The notes beneath the pieces were generated by a model. It was not told the origin of the DNA. It made no database searches and worked only from the letters and a program-made list of their open reading frames with translations. From the NCBI GenBank assembly GCA_910577835.1, contig CAJTOU010000009.1, forward strand, positions 1 to 64,000: DNA of 64,000 bases, in the 5' to 3' direction. The position numbers and the translations under genes are program-made. Below are positions 1-9,133 of the stretch, one piece after another. Source of the stretch: an uncultured Lachnospiraceae bacterium. GTDB lineage: Bacteria; Bacillota_A; Clostridia; Lachnospirales; Lachnospiraceae. How positions within the stretch are numbered: the first letter of the stretch is position 1; the number at the start of each line of letters is the position of its first letter.

Positions 1-684
1 TTCGGCGGATATCCATGGTTTCATAAAAAAGAAATGTTTGAAAAAAAGAGCTTTCCATGGAGCCATGATATGTCTGCAAGAACCTGTCTGCTAAAAGATG
101 AATTTATAAATGAGATAGATGCACAAGGATATGCGCAGAAAGTATATAATGAATCTATTGCTGAAACACCTGCACTTGCGGGAGAAGATTCTTTTGAGGC
201 AAGGCGGAGAGAGATTTCATGGCTGAATATACGCTGGTTTATGATGACATTATTAAACAGAATGGACAGAACCAGTATGTATTCTGGTCTGGAAGCAAGG
301 GTACCTTATGCAGACCACCGGATTCTTGAATATGTATATAATATCCCATGGGAAATGAAGTGTCATGAAAATGTAACAAAAAGCCTGCTGATTGCTGCCG
401 GAAAAAATCTGCTGCCGAATGAAGTGCTTCACAGAAAAAAGAGTCCTTATCCAAAAACCTATGACCCGGAATATGAGTACCTTTTAAAATCAAGAATGTT
501 GGATATTTTATCTTCACCAAATGAGCCGATTCATTCAATTATAGATAAAGAAAAGGTAATTTCTTTTATGAATACGGATTCTGACTATGGAAGACCATGG
601 TATGGGCAGTTAATGGCAGGACCACAGATGATTGCGTATATGCTGCAAGTAAATTACTGGATGAAGAAATATGGGATAAAATAG
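1..684 (+). CDS. asnB: Asparagine synthase (glutamine-hydrolysing), C-terminal part
   Basis: The reading frame is open from the first base, so the gene starts outside the window; about 227 C-terminal residues are visible. This is the synthetase half of AsnB, which activates aspartate with ATP and transfers ammonia to make asparagine in the cytosol. The fragment opens with FGGYPWF, which in the family follows the SDE element of the ATP pyrophosphatase fold. Further on MDRTSMYSGLEARVPYADHR (about residues 88-107) is a conserved AsnB signature. The N-terminal glutaminase domain cannot be seen, so glutamine dependence is assumed from the family. A hairpin follows the stop. Identification is firm; the exact paralogue is not. 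Confidence 0.9.
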   Translation, partial: FGGYPWFHKKEMFEKKSFPWSHDMSARTCLLKDEFINEIDAQGYAQKVYNESIAETPALAGEDSFEARRREISWLNIRWFMMTLLNRMDRTSMYSGLEARVPYADHRILEYVYNIPWEMKCHENVTKSLLIAAGKNLLPNEVLHRKKSPYPKTYDPEYEYLLKSRMLDILSSPNEPIHSIIDKEKVISFMNTDSDYGRPWYGQLMAGPQMIAYMLQVNYWMKKYGIK

Positions 685-714
685 AGCAGATTTCATTCAC
701 TAATAAACAAAATA

Positions 715-757
715 TTTAACAGGAGATATGAATAAATATTACCATATCTCCTGTTAA
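715..757. terminator. Hairpin between convergent genes
   Basis: A perfect 16-bp stem (TTTAACAGGAGATATG at 715-730 pairing with 742-757) with an 11-base loop lies between the asnB stop and the stop of the convergent gene at 769. The minus-strand copy is followed by a T-rich tract, so it probably ends leftward transcripts best but may serve both genes. Confidence 0.7.
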
Positions 758-768
758 ACTAACAGCAG

Positions 769-1122
769 TTAAAACGGTGTCGGCTGATACTCGTTCCATT
801 GGGGCTGAAATCTATTCTCAAAGAACTCGGTAAAAATATCTATACATTCTTCCATGGAGCACATTTTATAAACCAGATGTATTCCATCTTCCTCATCAAC
901 TCCAAGTTCGACTACAATCTCATCTTCTTCATTGTTATAGCTTGTCTGAACATAACGCACCTTATTCTGTGCCTCTGGTGAAGTAAGTACAAGAAACTGG
1001 TCCGGGGTATAATAGACATCCTCCAGATAATCCTTTATTTCATCTACTCCAAACTTTTTCAGAGTTTGCTCCTGATTTTGCAGAGTATATCCATTCTGTT
1101 TTGGTATCTTTTCAAAAACCAT
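769..1122 (-). CDS. Small acidic protein of unknown function
   Basis: I do not recognise this protein. It has about 117 residues, is acidic and soluble, and has no signal peptide or membrane segment. It is rich in Glu/Asp (a stretch NNEEDEIVVELGVDEEDG near the middle) and ends in a Trp/Pro-rich tail. An upstream in-frame ATG at 1140 overlaps the stop of the DHH gene by 4 bases. The ATG at 1122 is preferred because AAAGGAGA lies at proper spacing before it. Tight linkage implies co-transcription and possibly translational coupling with the phosphoesterase. Confidence 0.7.
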   Translation of the reverse strand: MVFEKIPKQNGYTLQNQEQTLKKFGVDEIKDYLEDVYYTPDQFLVLTSPEAQNKVRYVQTSYNNEEDEIVVELGVDEEDGIHLVYKMCSMEECIDIFTEFFENRFQPQWNEYQPTPF

Positions 1123-1136
1123 TCTGATGTCTCCTT

Positions 1137-2654
1137 TCATCCGCCTGATAATCTTTCATATTCTGTTTCATATTGATTTTTCTGCACAATAAAACAGTCC
1201 TTTTCGTTCCTCATATTTACCAGCAGATAATCTCCTGCTTTTCCTCTTTGACAATTTCCATTCTCTTTATCCCAGTGATTTCTTAATCTGAGATTCTTTG
1301 TAAGCCTTTTTGCATAATAACAGGCAGTTTTATTTGAAATGCAGGCAGTTCCCGCAGAAATAATGTCAAAATTCTCATTTGTCAGTGTATTAATAAGCTT
1401 TGGCATATATTCTGCTTCAAGTGAAAACGGAAAATCGGCATAATGATAACATCTTTCAAATTCCGTTTTGTCTATCGCATGAACATATCCATTTTTATTA
1501 ATCACAATATAGGTATCAAAGCTGATGTAAAAATTTAAATTTCCATCTATATGACGGATATAACATTCTGTTCCCTCCGGCATAATATCTGCCGGATTTA
1601 TAACAAGATGCAGATTGGAAAGCTGTCTGCAACGCTCCATATCCTGCGTGATAACAGGAGTTTTTGTGGTATCAAGAAATTCATAGCTGTCCATAAACTG
1701 TCCTGTTTTCATATAAATATAATTTTCTATGGAAGTATATTCACCAAGACTTTTTATTCTCTTTTTTTCAATAAATCCGCCTGCTTTGTTTGCATGACCT
1801 CCGCCGTTTCCGACTTTATCTGTTAGGAAAACAACAAGGTCCTCCGCTGTCACCCTCTCTCCGCAAGTACGCGCAGAAATACGATAGCCGTCGTTATCCT
1901 CCGCATATACAATACAGGTATCTACACTGTCAACCTGAATCAGAAGGTCGCTGACTACACCAAGCATATTTCTATCACAGGGATTGGAACGAATATAGGC
2001 AATGCGCTGTTCTGGATTATAATTATAACGAAGCAGTGCTACTGCTGCCGTTTCCAGCTCCGAAAGAGTAAAATTGGCATTGCGCATTTTGGTAAGAATA
2101 TTTTTATCAATCTCCAGCTCATCTACCATATCAAAATCATAGGGATGCTCCATTTCTCCAAATTCATTTGTATCCATAAACAACCCATAATATAAAGCGG
2201 TTGACAAATCCTTGTTTTTCTTTAAATCATAGCCGCAGTCTTCCAGACATTTATATATTAAAGTAGCACAGCTTCCATAGGCACTTCGAATATCTGAATA
2301 GTCTGTTGTATGACCTGCATTTAAATGATGGTCTAAAACTGCAATTTTTTTAGCGGGAAATCTGGTCACATTTCCCTCCCCATATTGACAGTCTACACAG
2401 ATAAGAAGCTCTGATTCAGGCATTTCACAGACATATTCTGCGGGAATATGAAGCTCCTCTATCATAATTTTTAAATTGCTTTTCATTTGGTTTGTTTTGC
2501 CGGAATAAATCATTCGGACATTTTTTCCAAGCTCTTTAAAATATGTATATACGCCAAAGGCAGAAGCTATGGCATCCGCATCAGGATTATCGTGACACTG
2601 GACTGTGATATTGTCATATTGCTGTAATTCTTCCAGAATATTTTTTCTTTGCAT
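1137..2654 (-). CDS. DHH/DHHA1 phosphoesterase with long C-terminal extension (NrnA-like)
   Basis: This is a cytosolic phosphoesterase of the DHH superfamily, the family that contains NrnA (nanoRNA and pAp hydrolysis) and GdpP-like enzymes. The metal-binding motifs are visible: HDNPDADA near residue 21, VDCQYGE near 88, LDHH near 108, and the DHHA1 motif GNGGGHANKAGGF near 285. Typical NrnA is about 320 residues; this protein has 505. The extra 180 residues contain a second region ending in GKAGDYLLVNMRNEKDCFIV, which resembles a PGDYG-type module. A TTGTCT-N17-TATAAT promoter lies upstream. The substrate (nanoRNA, pAp or another) cannot be told from sequence. Confidence 0.85.
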   Translation of the reverse strand: MQRKNILEELQQYDNITVQCHDNPDADAIASAFGVYTYFKELGKNVRMIYSGKTNQMKSNLKIMIEELHIPAEYVCEMPESELLICVDCQYGEGNVTRFPAKKIAVLDHHLNAGHTTDYSDIRSAYGSCATLIYKCLEDCGYDLKKNKDLSTALYYGLFMDTNEFGEMEHPYDFDMVDELEIDKNILTKMRNANFTLSELETAAVALLRYNYNPEQRIAYIRSNPCDRNMLGVVSDLLIQVDSVDTCIVYAEDNDGYRISARTCGERVTAEDLVVFLTDKVGNGGGHANKAGGFIEKKRIKSLGEYTSIENYIYMKTGQFMDSYEFLDTTKTPVITQDMERCRQLSNLHLVINPADIMPEGTECYIRHIDGNLNFYISFDTYIVINKNGYVHAIDKTEFERCYHYADFPFSLEAEYMPKLINTLTNENFDIISAGTACISNKTACYYAKRLTKNLRLRNHWDKENGNCQRGKAGDYLLVNMRNEKDCFIVQKNQYETEYERLSGG

Positions 2655-2695
2655 CTTAATTTTACCACCGTTTTTCAGTTTTTGTATACAAGGTG

Positions 2696-2724
2696 ATTAT
2701 AACATATAAATTCCAGTAAGACAA
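2696..2724 (-). promoter_or_regulatory. Sigma-70-type promoter for the DHH gene
   Basis: On the minus strand TTGTCT (2724-2719) is followed after 17 bases by TATAAT (2701-2696), about 40 bases upstream of the DHH phosphoesterase start. Confidence 0.6.
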
Positions 2725-2796
2725 CATATTTTGGTTATTCTCATAACTTGCTTTATTGTATGAAATTGAGAAAAACAGCGGACAGAATTTTGTTTT

Positions 2797-5130
2797 CTAT
2801 ATTACGAAAATATTTACTGAATGTGCCGGTATCTTAAGTACTGTTTCCTCTTCCTCCAATACAAAATCTTGAGTCTTTGGAGCTACTTTCTCTGGTTCTT
2901 TAAAGGAATTTTCATCGTCCAGCCGATATCCTGCCATTCTGATTAATTTTCCAGTCTTTTTCTTTCTTTCCATTCCATAAAGCCGGACCGTGGTTTCCTT
3001 TTCGGAATCTGAGAGATTAACTGCCTTTAAAATAACCGTTCCATCATTTTTTACACTTGCGGATGTATATAAAGGCTCCACAAGTACCGGTTTTAAGTCT
3101 ACGTTATGATACTGTACTCCATCTACAAAGGTCTGAATATTCCTTCCGTCTACTTTAAGCTCAAGCTTATACACCCGATTCTGTTCTACTGAAAATGTAT
3201 ACTGTGCCAGACAGGAACCTCTGCCCTTGACCACCTCTGTCACCGCCATATCAAGATTCTGCCATGCTCCAAGCTCCCAGAACATTCTGTTTTTCTCATC
3301 CTGTTTGTTAAACTCCAGAAAGAAACCACTTTTACCGGTTAATTCCTTTGCATTCATACGGATTGTATATTTGCCGGAATCTATCTCTGCCAGAACTACA
3401 TTTTTATTTTCTGCATTTACAAGCACATTATCAGGTCTGATTTCTTCTCCTGTTTCTTCATTCAAAATCACAATATCCGAGTATTCTACATCAGCATTTT
3501 TATAATCCAGAGCAATTTTTCCACCAAGTCGTGATTTTTCCGGCATAATATCCACAGGCTCTTCCTCAAAGCTTATCTTATTTTCCAGAAGATTGTCACC
3601 CTGATAATTCATAAACAGCTTCTGTACATAATAATTTGGCGTTCCATAAACCTGATGATTGTTATACCATATCATATCCGGTTTCCAGTTGACATAATCC
3701 ACATGACAAAGCATAGGCGCATAACAGGCAAGCGCAACCTTTCCGGCATTTCTTTCCAGCCCTGTCATATAACCAGCCTCAACCAATGCATTATACCATG
3801 TATTTCCCCATGTAGCATATTCTCCCAGAAAAACCTTTGTATCATCTTTCTTAAAATTATCATAGCGGTGCTGATTTGCAATAAACCATTCTGGTGACAT
3901 ATAATAATGCTCATCAATCAAATCAGAATGATTTTCCCTTGCAGATTTCCAGCCTCTTTCATATTCTCCTCCTGCCGCAAACGGGCTTGCTGTATTAATA
4001 ATTTTAATATCAGGATATTTTTCCTTAATTGCCTTATGAAATAATGGGTATCTCTCGAAAAACGGTTCACAGACTTCCTCATTTCCAATCCCAATATATT
4101 CAAGTCCAAAAGGTTTTTCATGTCCGAGGGATGCACGGATGCCTCCCCATTTCGTAGAACTGCTGCCATTTGCAAACTCGATTAAATCCAGTGCATCGTC
4201 AACCCACTCCTGCATTTCATCCATTGGAACAATTCTCTGATGATGAGGGTCATAACCGCCCGGAAGTACTGGTATCGGCTTTGCACCTATTTCCTCACAA
4301 AAACAGAAATATTCATAATATCCCAGTCCAAGCGTCTGGTTATAGCCCCAATTGCTTCTTCTTGCAGGTCTTGATTCAAGAGGACCAATTGTATTTTTCC
4401 AACGGTACATGGAATCTCTGTCCTCAGAATTTAAAGAGCCGTCATGAACCAGACAACCGCCCGGAAAACGCATAAATTTCGGCTTCATATCCGCTATCAG
4501 ACTGGCAATATCATTTCTCATACCATTTTTTTTATTTTGAAAGGTATCTGATGGAAATAATGAGATAAAATCAAGAAATATTCTGCCTTCTCCCTCGGCA
4601 GTCATACATAATCTTGCTTCAAAATCCTCTGTCTCCGGCTCAAAACAAAGCTCATATTTTGTCCACTCATTGGTGAGTGCCACAGATTGCTCCTCATAAA
4701 TATCTCCGGCTTTGCTTTTTAAAGATACTTTAATGCCTTTTTCCATATCCTTATCCCGCTTTGCATAGCAGGAAAAGTGATATTTTATCCCCTGCTTTAA
4801 CGGAATACCGCTTCCAAATCCAAGATTCATGATTCCGGCCTGTTTTGCTGGATTTTTCAGCTCCATTACGAAATAATGAGGATTTTTCTGATTGACAGGA
4901 TTTGTATCTTCAATAGAAAAAACTGCATTTTCTTCCGAAATTTTTTCCCATGCCGTGAAACTGTGATAGTTTCTGTTGTCGATTGGTGAAAATTCAAACG
5001 AGCGGTTTTGTATGAATTCCGCATATAAGCCGCCGTCGGCTGCGTGATTCAGGTCTTCAAAAAAGATACCGAACATATCACCTATATCTTCTGTTTTGTT
5101 ATCTGTCCAGATTTCCCATTTACTGCTCAT
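2797..5130 (-). CDS. Alpha-L-arabinofuranosidase, GH51, cytosolic
   Basis: This GH51-type exo-enzyme would release terminal alpha-L-arabinofuranosyl residues from arabino-oligosaccharides. It has 777 residues and no signal peptide, so it should act in the cytoplasm on imported oligosaccharides. The N-terminus has the hallmark FEDLNHAADGGLYAEFIQNRSFEF. The acid/base Glu is in IGIGNEEVCEP (about residue 348) and the probable nucleophile Glu in VFLGEYATWGN (about 433). Residues about 70-190 form a carbohydrate-binding-like beta region, and a LamG-like stretch is inserted near 600-680. It is a paralogue of the secreted enzyme at 9274 and shares long motif blocks. The GGAGGTAATTTTATG start context supports this ATG. 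Confidence 0.9.
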   Translation of the reverse strand: MSSKWEIWTDNKTEDIGDMFGIFFEDLNHAADGGLYAEFIQNRSFEFSPIDNRNYHSFTAWEKISEENAVFSIEDTNPVNQKNPHYFVMELKNPAKQAGIMNLGFGSGIPLKQGIKYHFSCYAKRDKDMEKGIKVSLKSKAGDIYEEQSVALTNEWTKYELCFEPETEDFEARLCMTAEGEGRIFLDFISLFPSDTFQNKKNGMRNDIASLIADMKPKFMRFPGGCLVHDGSLNSEDRDSMYRWKNTIGPLESRPARRSNWGYNQTLGLGYYEYFCFCEEIGAKPIPVLPGGYDPHHQRIVPMDEMQEWVDDALDLIEFANGSSSTKWGGIRASLGHEKPFGLEYIGIGNEEVCEPFFERYPLFHKAIKEKYPDIKIINTASPFAAGGEYERGWKSARENHSDLIDEHYYMSPEWFIANQHRYDNFKKDDTKVFLGEYATWGNTWYNALVEAGYMTGLERNAGKVALACYAPMLCHVDYVNWKPDMIWYNNHQVYGTPNYYVQKLFMNYQGDNLLENKISFEEEPVDIMPEKSRLGGKIALDYKNADVEYSDIVILNEETGEEIRPDNVLVNAENKNVVLAEIDSGKYTIRMNAKELTGKSGFFLEFNKQDEKNRMFWELGAWQNLDMAVTEVVKGRGSCLAQYTFSVEQNRVYKLELKVDGRNIQTFVDGVQYHNVDLKPVLVEPLYTSASVKNDGTVILKAVNLSDSEKETTVRLYGMERKKKTGKLIRMAGYRLDDENSFKEPEKVAPKTQDFVLEEEETVLKIPAHSVNIFVI

Positions 5131-5166
5131 AAAATTACCTCCTGATTTGTTTGGAATAGTATATAT

Positions 5167-5240
5167 TTTGACGACATTATACTACAATGAAGCACGCGGA
5201 TGCGTGCGCTGGTCATCAAACTTCGTTTGACGACATTATA
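5167..5240. repeat. Direct repeat flanking two small hairpins
   Basis: TTTGACGACATTATA occurs at 5167-5181 and again at 5226-5240. Between the copies are a hairpin GCACGC..GCGTGC and a near palindrome TCAAACTTCGTTTGA. It sits in the 5' region of the cytosolic GH51 gene, so it may be a small inserted element or a regulatory site. Confidence 0.45.
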
Positions 5241-5313
5241 TCACCAATCAGAAAAATTTTACAGCGTTTCTTTTCTTTCTTTTAAAATTTTATATTTGTG
5301 TTCTTTTATCACC

Positions 5314-6396
5314 CTATCCACACAGCTCCTGCATAAGTTCGTGTACCGACATCATCTTATTTATCCGTCCCACATTGGCGCCGCAAAAAACAAGCCCGTT
5401 GTCTATATCTCCCTTTACCGCATCTGTCAGGGCTTTTGTAATACAATATGGCACTTCTGCCGGATTGCACTTTTCCAGACACTGATAGCACTTTTTAATT
5501 GTCTGTCTTGTCGTCTCCAGACTTTCAATAAATTTATTGCGAAGAGCACGCCCTGGCATGCCCACAGGACTTTGGACAATCTCAATATCTTCAGGCTTTG
5601 CATTTATATATGCCTGTTTATACTCTGGCGCTGCATCGCACTCATACGTAGCCACAAAGCGGCTGGCAATCTGAACCGCATCCGCTCCCAGTGATAGCAC
5701 ATGCTCAATATCCTGTTTATCATAAATTCCACCTGCTACTGCTACTGGAATTTTACACTGATATCTGTCCTCATATTCCTTTTTGCAGGCAATGATTTTC
5801 TTTATTTCTTCCTCATAATTCAAATGTTCCATATCAGAAAGCTGTTCTCTGGAAAATCCCAGATGCCCTCCTGCTTTGGGACCTTCTATTACAAGCAAAT
5901 CCGCTGTTTGATTATATTTTTTTGACCACATTTTCAATATGATTCTCGCTGCTTTTTCGGAAGAAACAATAGGCGCAAGCGCAGGAACATCCTCCTCTTT
6001 GCAGTGAAACTCTCCCGCTGCCTCTTTTACAATATCCGGCAAATCTACTGGAAGGCCCGCACCGCAGATAATCACATCCGCTCCGGCCTTCACTGCAGCC
6101 TTTACATGTTCTTTATAATGCTTTAATGCCACCATAATATTGACGCCTACAAGACCGGCTCCCTTTGCAATTTCCTTGGCTCTTCTTATATGCCTTTCAA
6201 TTGCCCGAAGGTTACATTCTGCCTGATTGTTTTCAAATCCTTCCTCGTCATATCCAATTTGAGCAGTAGAAATAATACCTACTCCCTTTTCTGATGCCAC
6301 TGCTCCCGCCAGAGAGGAACGACTGATGCCAACGCCCATTCCTCCCTGAATAACCGGATATTCTGCTGTCTTATTTTTAATGATAAGTTTATTCAT
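5314..6396 (-). CDS. Nitronate monooxygenase / FabK-like FMN flavoprotein
   Basis: A TIM-barrel FMN enzyme of the 2-nitropropane dioxygenase / FabK group, 360 residues. Family landmarks include PVIQGGMGVGIS at the N-terminus, GVNIMVA, the glycine-rich EGPKAGGHLGF with the conserved His, and VAVAGGIY...GADAVQIASRFVAT for FMN phosphate binding. The C-terminus carries a Cys-rich stretch (CYQCLEKCNPAEVPYC). It could oxidise alkyl nitronates or act as an enoyl-ACP reductase; there are no fatty-acid genes beside it, so nitronate monooxygenase is the safer call. A GTG 12 bases upstream overlaps the GGAG ribosome binding site, so ATG at 6396 is chosen. Confidence 0.8.
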   Translation of the reverse strand: MNKLIIKNKTAEYPVIQGGMGVGISRSSLAGAVASEKGVGIISTAQIGYDEEGFENNQAECNLRAIERHIRRAKEIAKGAGLVGVNIMVALKHYKEHVKAAVKAGADVIICGAGLPVDLPDIVKEAAGEFHCKEEDVPALAPIVSSEKAARIILKMWSKKYNQTADLLVIEGPKAGGHLGFSREQLSDMEHLNYEEEIKKIIACKKEYEDRYQCKIPVAVAGGIYDKQDIEHVLSLGADAVQIASRFVATYECDAAPEYKQAYINAKPEDIEIVQSPVGMPGRALRNKFIESLETTRQTIKKCYQCLEKCNPAEVPYCITKALTDAVKGDIDNGLVFCGANVGRINKMMSVHELMQELCG

Positions 6397-6440
6397 TGTC
6401 TGTTTCACTCCTTATACTAGAAAGCATTTATATACTTTAG

Positions 6441-6463
6441 ACCGCCAAACTGTTTGTGGCGGT
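6441..6463 (-). promoter_or_regulatory. GC-rich hairpin in the leader of the flavoprotein gene
   Basis: ACCGCC (6441-6446) pairs with GGCGGT (6458-6463), with AAAC/GTTT extending the stem. It lies between the promoter and the ribosome binding site, so it is transcribed. It lacks a run of T on the minus strand. It may stabilise the mRNA or bind a regulator; no known riboswitch class is recognisable. Confidence 0.4.
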
Positions 6464-6484
6464 TCAATATCTGTGCCGGATATT

Positions 6485-6513
6485 AGTATAAGCAATACCG
6501 TTTGTCATGTCAA
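6485..6513 (-). promoter_or_regulatory. Strong sigma-70-type promoter
   Basis: On the minus strand a consensus TTGACA (6513-6508) is separated by exactly 17 bases from TATACT (6490-6485). It would start a transcript near 6478 with a leader of about 80 bases into the flavoprotein gene. The rest of the 6397-6706 gap is A+T-rich, with no further feature seen. Confidence 0.75.
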
Positions 6514-6706
6514 GATATTATAGTAATATTTTACAGATTATAAAGATATAATTATTACTATATATAGTTTTAAATACTATATTGAAGTTGTTGGTTTGAT
6601 TATCTCCATGCCTTGTCTATCTTTATACATTTGTAAAGTCCAACCCGATTTTTTTCAAATTTCTTTCCGCGCTATATGCAATTCCTGTAATGCTTTGTAT
6701 GCAACA

Positions 6707-7279
6707 TTATTGCTTTTTATGAACAAGCCTGTTCAGAACAAAAAGGCTCAAAGCAAGCAGAGAAACAAAAATGTACAATATAAATCCTGTGATTATTGCA
6801 TAAAAAAATGTAAGTTCTTCAGGTTCAACAAAACCATAAACAAATTCTCCCGTAAACCGACAGCGTATGTAGTCAAACAAAAAGTATACCATTATCATTA
6901 TCGGTGCTGTTAGAACAAACCTCATTTTACGCCTTTGCTCATTGATAAAAAGCATATAACAGGATATAAAAACAATCGGATTGATGACATGCATAAAGAA
7001 AAATGCACCTTTGAAATTGAACTTATATACTCCAGTTAAACTTCCCATACAAACAAGGAATACCATAAGTATACTTACAGTAACATTCAGATAAAATGTA
7101 CTCAAAAAATTTTTCTTTTTTGTGATATTAAATATTCCATCTGCAAGCAAAAGCAATCCACCAATCGTATTTGATATACAAGTTAATTCAACTAAATATT
7201 CCGGTTGAGGAATGTAGCCGATTAAAACACATACAATCATTACCACTCCCACTATAATTTTAACTATATTTCTAATCAT
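6707..7279 (-). CDS. Integral membrane protein, six predicted helices (Pr6Pr-like)
   Basis: This is a 190-residue hydrophobic protein with about six membrane segments separated by short loops (roughly residues 5-22, 33-48, 60-82, 93-112, 122-140 and 160-183). Spacing and the motif FFFMHVINPIVF are reminiscent of the Pr6Pr / FAR-17a-like membrane family, but I cannot confirm this. A GGAGGG ribosome binding site precedes the ATG. It follows another small membrane protein gene (7341-7751) on the same strand with 61 bases between, so the two probably form one transcript. No function can be assigned. Confidence 0.6.
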   Translation of the reverse strand: MIRNIVKIIVGVVMIVCVLIGYIPQPEYLVELTCISNTIGGLLLLADGIFNITKKKNFLSTFYLNVTVSILMVFLVCMGSLTGVYKFNFKGAFFFMHVINPIVFISCYMLFINEQRRKMRFVLTAPIMIMVYFLFDYIRCRFTGEFVYGFVEPEELTFFYAIITGFILYIFVSLLALSLFVLNRLVHKKQ

Positions 7280-7340
7280 CTGATTTTACCCTCCAAAACT
7301 CCCAATTTTACGCTCTAAACAACTTCAAGACAAACAGGAA

Positions 7341-7751
7341 TTATATATTTTTAAAGAGCTTTATTCTTTTTTCCTTACGAATACTAATAATGGTGTTGAC
7401 AATACATAGCAGTATAAAAAGGCTCGTAAAATTAATCCAAATATCTCTATATGCTGTTTTCGCCAATTCCTCCCTTAGTCCACTAAACCAGACATATCCA
7501 AATGCTGATAATTGCGATGGCACATATGCAATAATATATCTAAAAATCAAAGGTTTAACGGGCAAATCAGTACATAGCTCAAATGCTGCAATACCAATCA
7601 AAAGAATAATGGCCCTGTCTAATTCGTGCCAATTACCGCTTGGGTCTTCATAAATACCATTACCAAGATATAAAACACTATTTAACAATGTTATTACAGT
7701 ATATATTATCGAATAAACCGACACTATACCTATCCATTTTTTCTTATTCAT
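7341..7751 (-). CDS. Small membrane protein, unknown function
   Basis: A 136-residue protein with four hydrophobic segments (about residues 8-28, 45-62, 68-88 and 105-125) and a Lys/Arg-rich C-terminus (RKEKRIKLFK), consistent with an inner-membrane protein. GGAGG lies just before the start codon. I do not recognise the family. It pairs with the membrane gene downstream at 6707. No membrane ATPase or transporter motif is visible. Confidence 0.55.
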   Translation of the reverse strand: MNKKKWIGIVSVYSIIYTVITLLNSVLYLGNGIYEDPSGNWHELDRAIILLIGIAAFELCTDLPVKPLIFRYIIAYVPSQLSAFGYVWFSGLREELAKTAYRDIWINFTSLFILLCIVNTIISIRKEKRIKLFKNI

Positions 7752-8093
7752 TTTTTTCCTCCAATCCCAACGTTTCGTCCTGTTTCATTTTCAAACAGAT
7801 ACCAATTTATCGCTGGTGTTATTATGTTTGATTGTCATTCTTCGGAAACAGACCTGTATCTCATGCCTAAAACTATTAAATAATAACTGCGGGTTTTTAC
7901 CTTTTTTGGCATATCATATCCTTTCCTCTCTAATTTAAATTAATTGTTTTGAAACATATGTATTAAAACGATTGTTTTAATTATATGCAAAATAAATGTC
8001 TGTGTCAATAGATTTAAAAGAAAAATTTCAAATTTCTTTGTCTCTATTGTCCTTTCAAGGCTTGAAATACGGTTTTCTATTTCTTTTTTGGGT

Positions 8094-8140
8094 AACAAAG
8101 CAGCGGTAAATCTATTATGCAGATTTACCGCTGCTTTGTT
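8094..8140. terminator. Perfect 20-bp stem-loop
   Basis: Bases 8094-8113 pair without mismatch with 8121-8140 around a 7-base loop (ATTATGC); the outer arm begins AACAAAGCAGCGG. It lies about 95 bases past the AraC gene stop. Neither side is followed immediately by a T-run, although a T-rich tract begins about 15 bases later on the plus strand. It may be a processed 3' end or a small mobile hairpin. The rest of the 7752-8234 gap shows no gene. Confidence 0.6.
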
Positions 8141-8234
8141 AGTGCCTGTTATCATTCTTTTTATATTTTTTGATTTGTTGTATATTTATGTGATAATAAT
8201 ATATTTTCCACCCAAGCAGTAATTACTTTATTAT

Positions 8235-9014
8235 CTAACACTGCCTGTACTTTCGCGGTGAACACCCTTTTATTTTCTTAAACTGTCTTGAAAAATGCTC
8301 CTGATTTTCATATCCGCAGCTTCTTGCAATCTCCAATACAGATTCATCTGTTTCGAGCAAAAGCCTTGCTGCATGTTCCACTCTTCCTTTAATCACATCC
8401 TGATTAAACGACACTCCAAAAAACGCCTTGTAAATATGCTGAAAATAAGAAGTGCTGATATTCAGTTTTTTGGCGGTTTCCCAAGCATTGTCTGGAACAT
8501 ATGCATAATTCAATATATCCCTTCTGATTTTTGTCAGCTCCTTCATATATTTATTGACTGCTACTCCTCCATTTACCGTCAGCTTATACAAATCGCTGAA
8601 TTTATAAAATAATACGCTTGCTTTTTTGTCCATAATAATTTCATGCTGTTCTCCGGTATTGAAATATTCAACATATAAATCTCCAATCATATTTGTCACC
8701 GCCTTGCTGTCTACAAGCTTCATAGGTGTATCAAAAGGAATATCCAGCTTTTCAAAAAAATTATTATAAAAATCAAATTCCAGATGTATCCAGTCGTTGA
8801 CGAAATCTCCCCCCATACTTCGATATACCTGCGGTTCTCCCTTTTTATACAGCAAAAAAGTATCTTCCGGAATCTGTCTGTATCTCCCGCCAAGCATAAC
8901 CTCGGCAGGACACCGGAAGTAAATAAACAGATAATTTCCGTTACCTTCCAGCCGATTTACATCTATACCTCCAAAATTTGTAAAATGAAACCCCATTTGT
9001 GTTACATGAATCAT
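8235..9014 (-). CDS. AraC-family transcriptional regulator
   Basis: This 259-residue cytosolic regulator has an N-terminal cupin-like sensing region (about 1-150; the YLFIYFRCPAEVMLGG region resembles AraC arabinose-binding domains). The C-terminal double helix-turn-helix spans about 160-257: NISTSYFQHIYKAFFGVSF and SVLEIARSCGYENQEHFSRQFKKIKGCSPRKYR are textbook AraC/XylS elements. It is transcribed away from the secreted GH51 arabinofuranosidase gene at 9274 with a 259-base shared control region. This strongly suggests it senses arabinose or arabino-oligosaccharides and controls that gene; the ligand is inferred from position only. Confidence 0.85.
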   Translation of the reverse strand: MIHVTQMGFHFTNFGGIDVNRLEGNGNYLFIYFRCPAEVMLGGRYRQIPEDTFLLYKKGEPQVYRSMGGDFVNDWIHLEFDFYNNFFEKLDIPFDTPMKLVDSKAVTNMIGDLYVEYFNTGEQHEIIMDKKASVLFYKFSDLYKLTVNGGVAVNKYMKELTKIRRDILNYAYVPDNAWETAKKLNISTSYFQHIYKAFFGVSFNQDVIKGRVEHAARLLLETDESVLEIARSCGYENQEHFSRQFKKIKGCSPRKYRQC

Positions 9015-9133
9015 AGGTTTACTTCCACCATCATTTCCTAATTATTATTTTTAATTATTTTAATATTTCTAAATTTTTCTTAAACCAAGCGAAATCATAG
9101 CTAAAAAAATCATATTTTAAGCTACTATCATCA

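Noticed and set aside
7940..8155. 71-codon open frame
   Set aside because: It runs through both arms of the perfect 20-bp hairpin and has no ribosome binding site or recognisable protein pattern.
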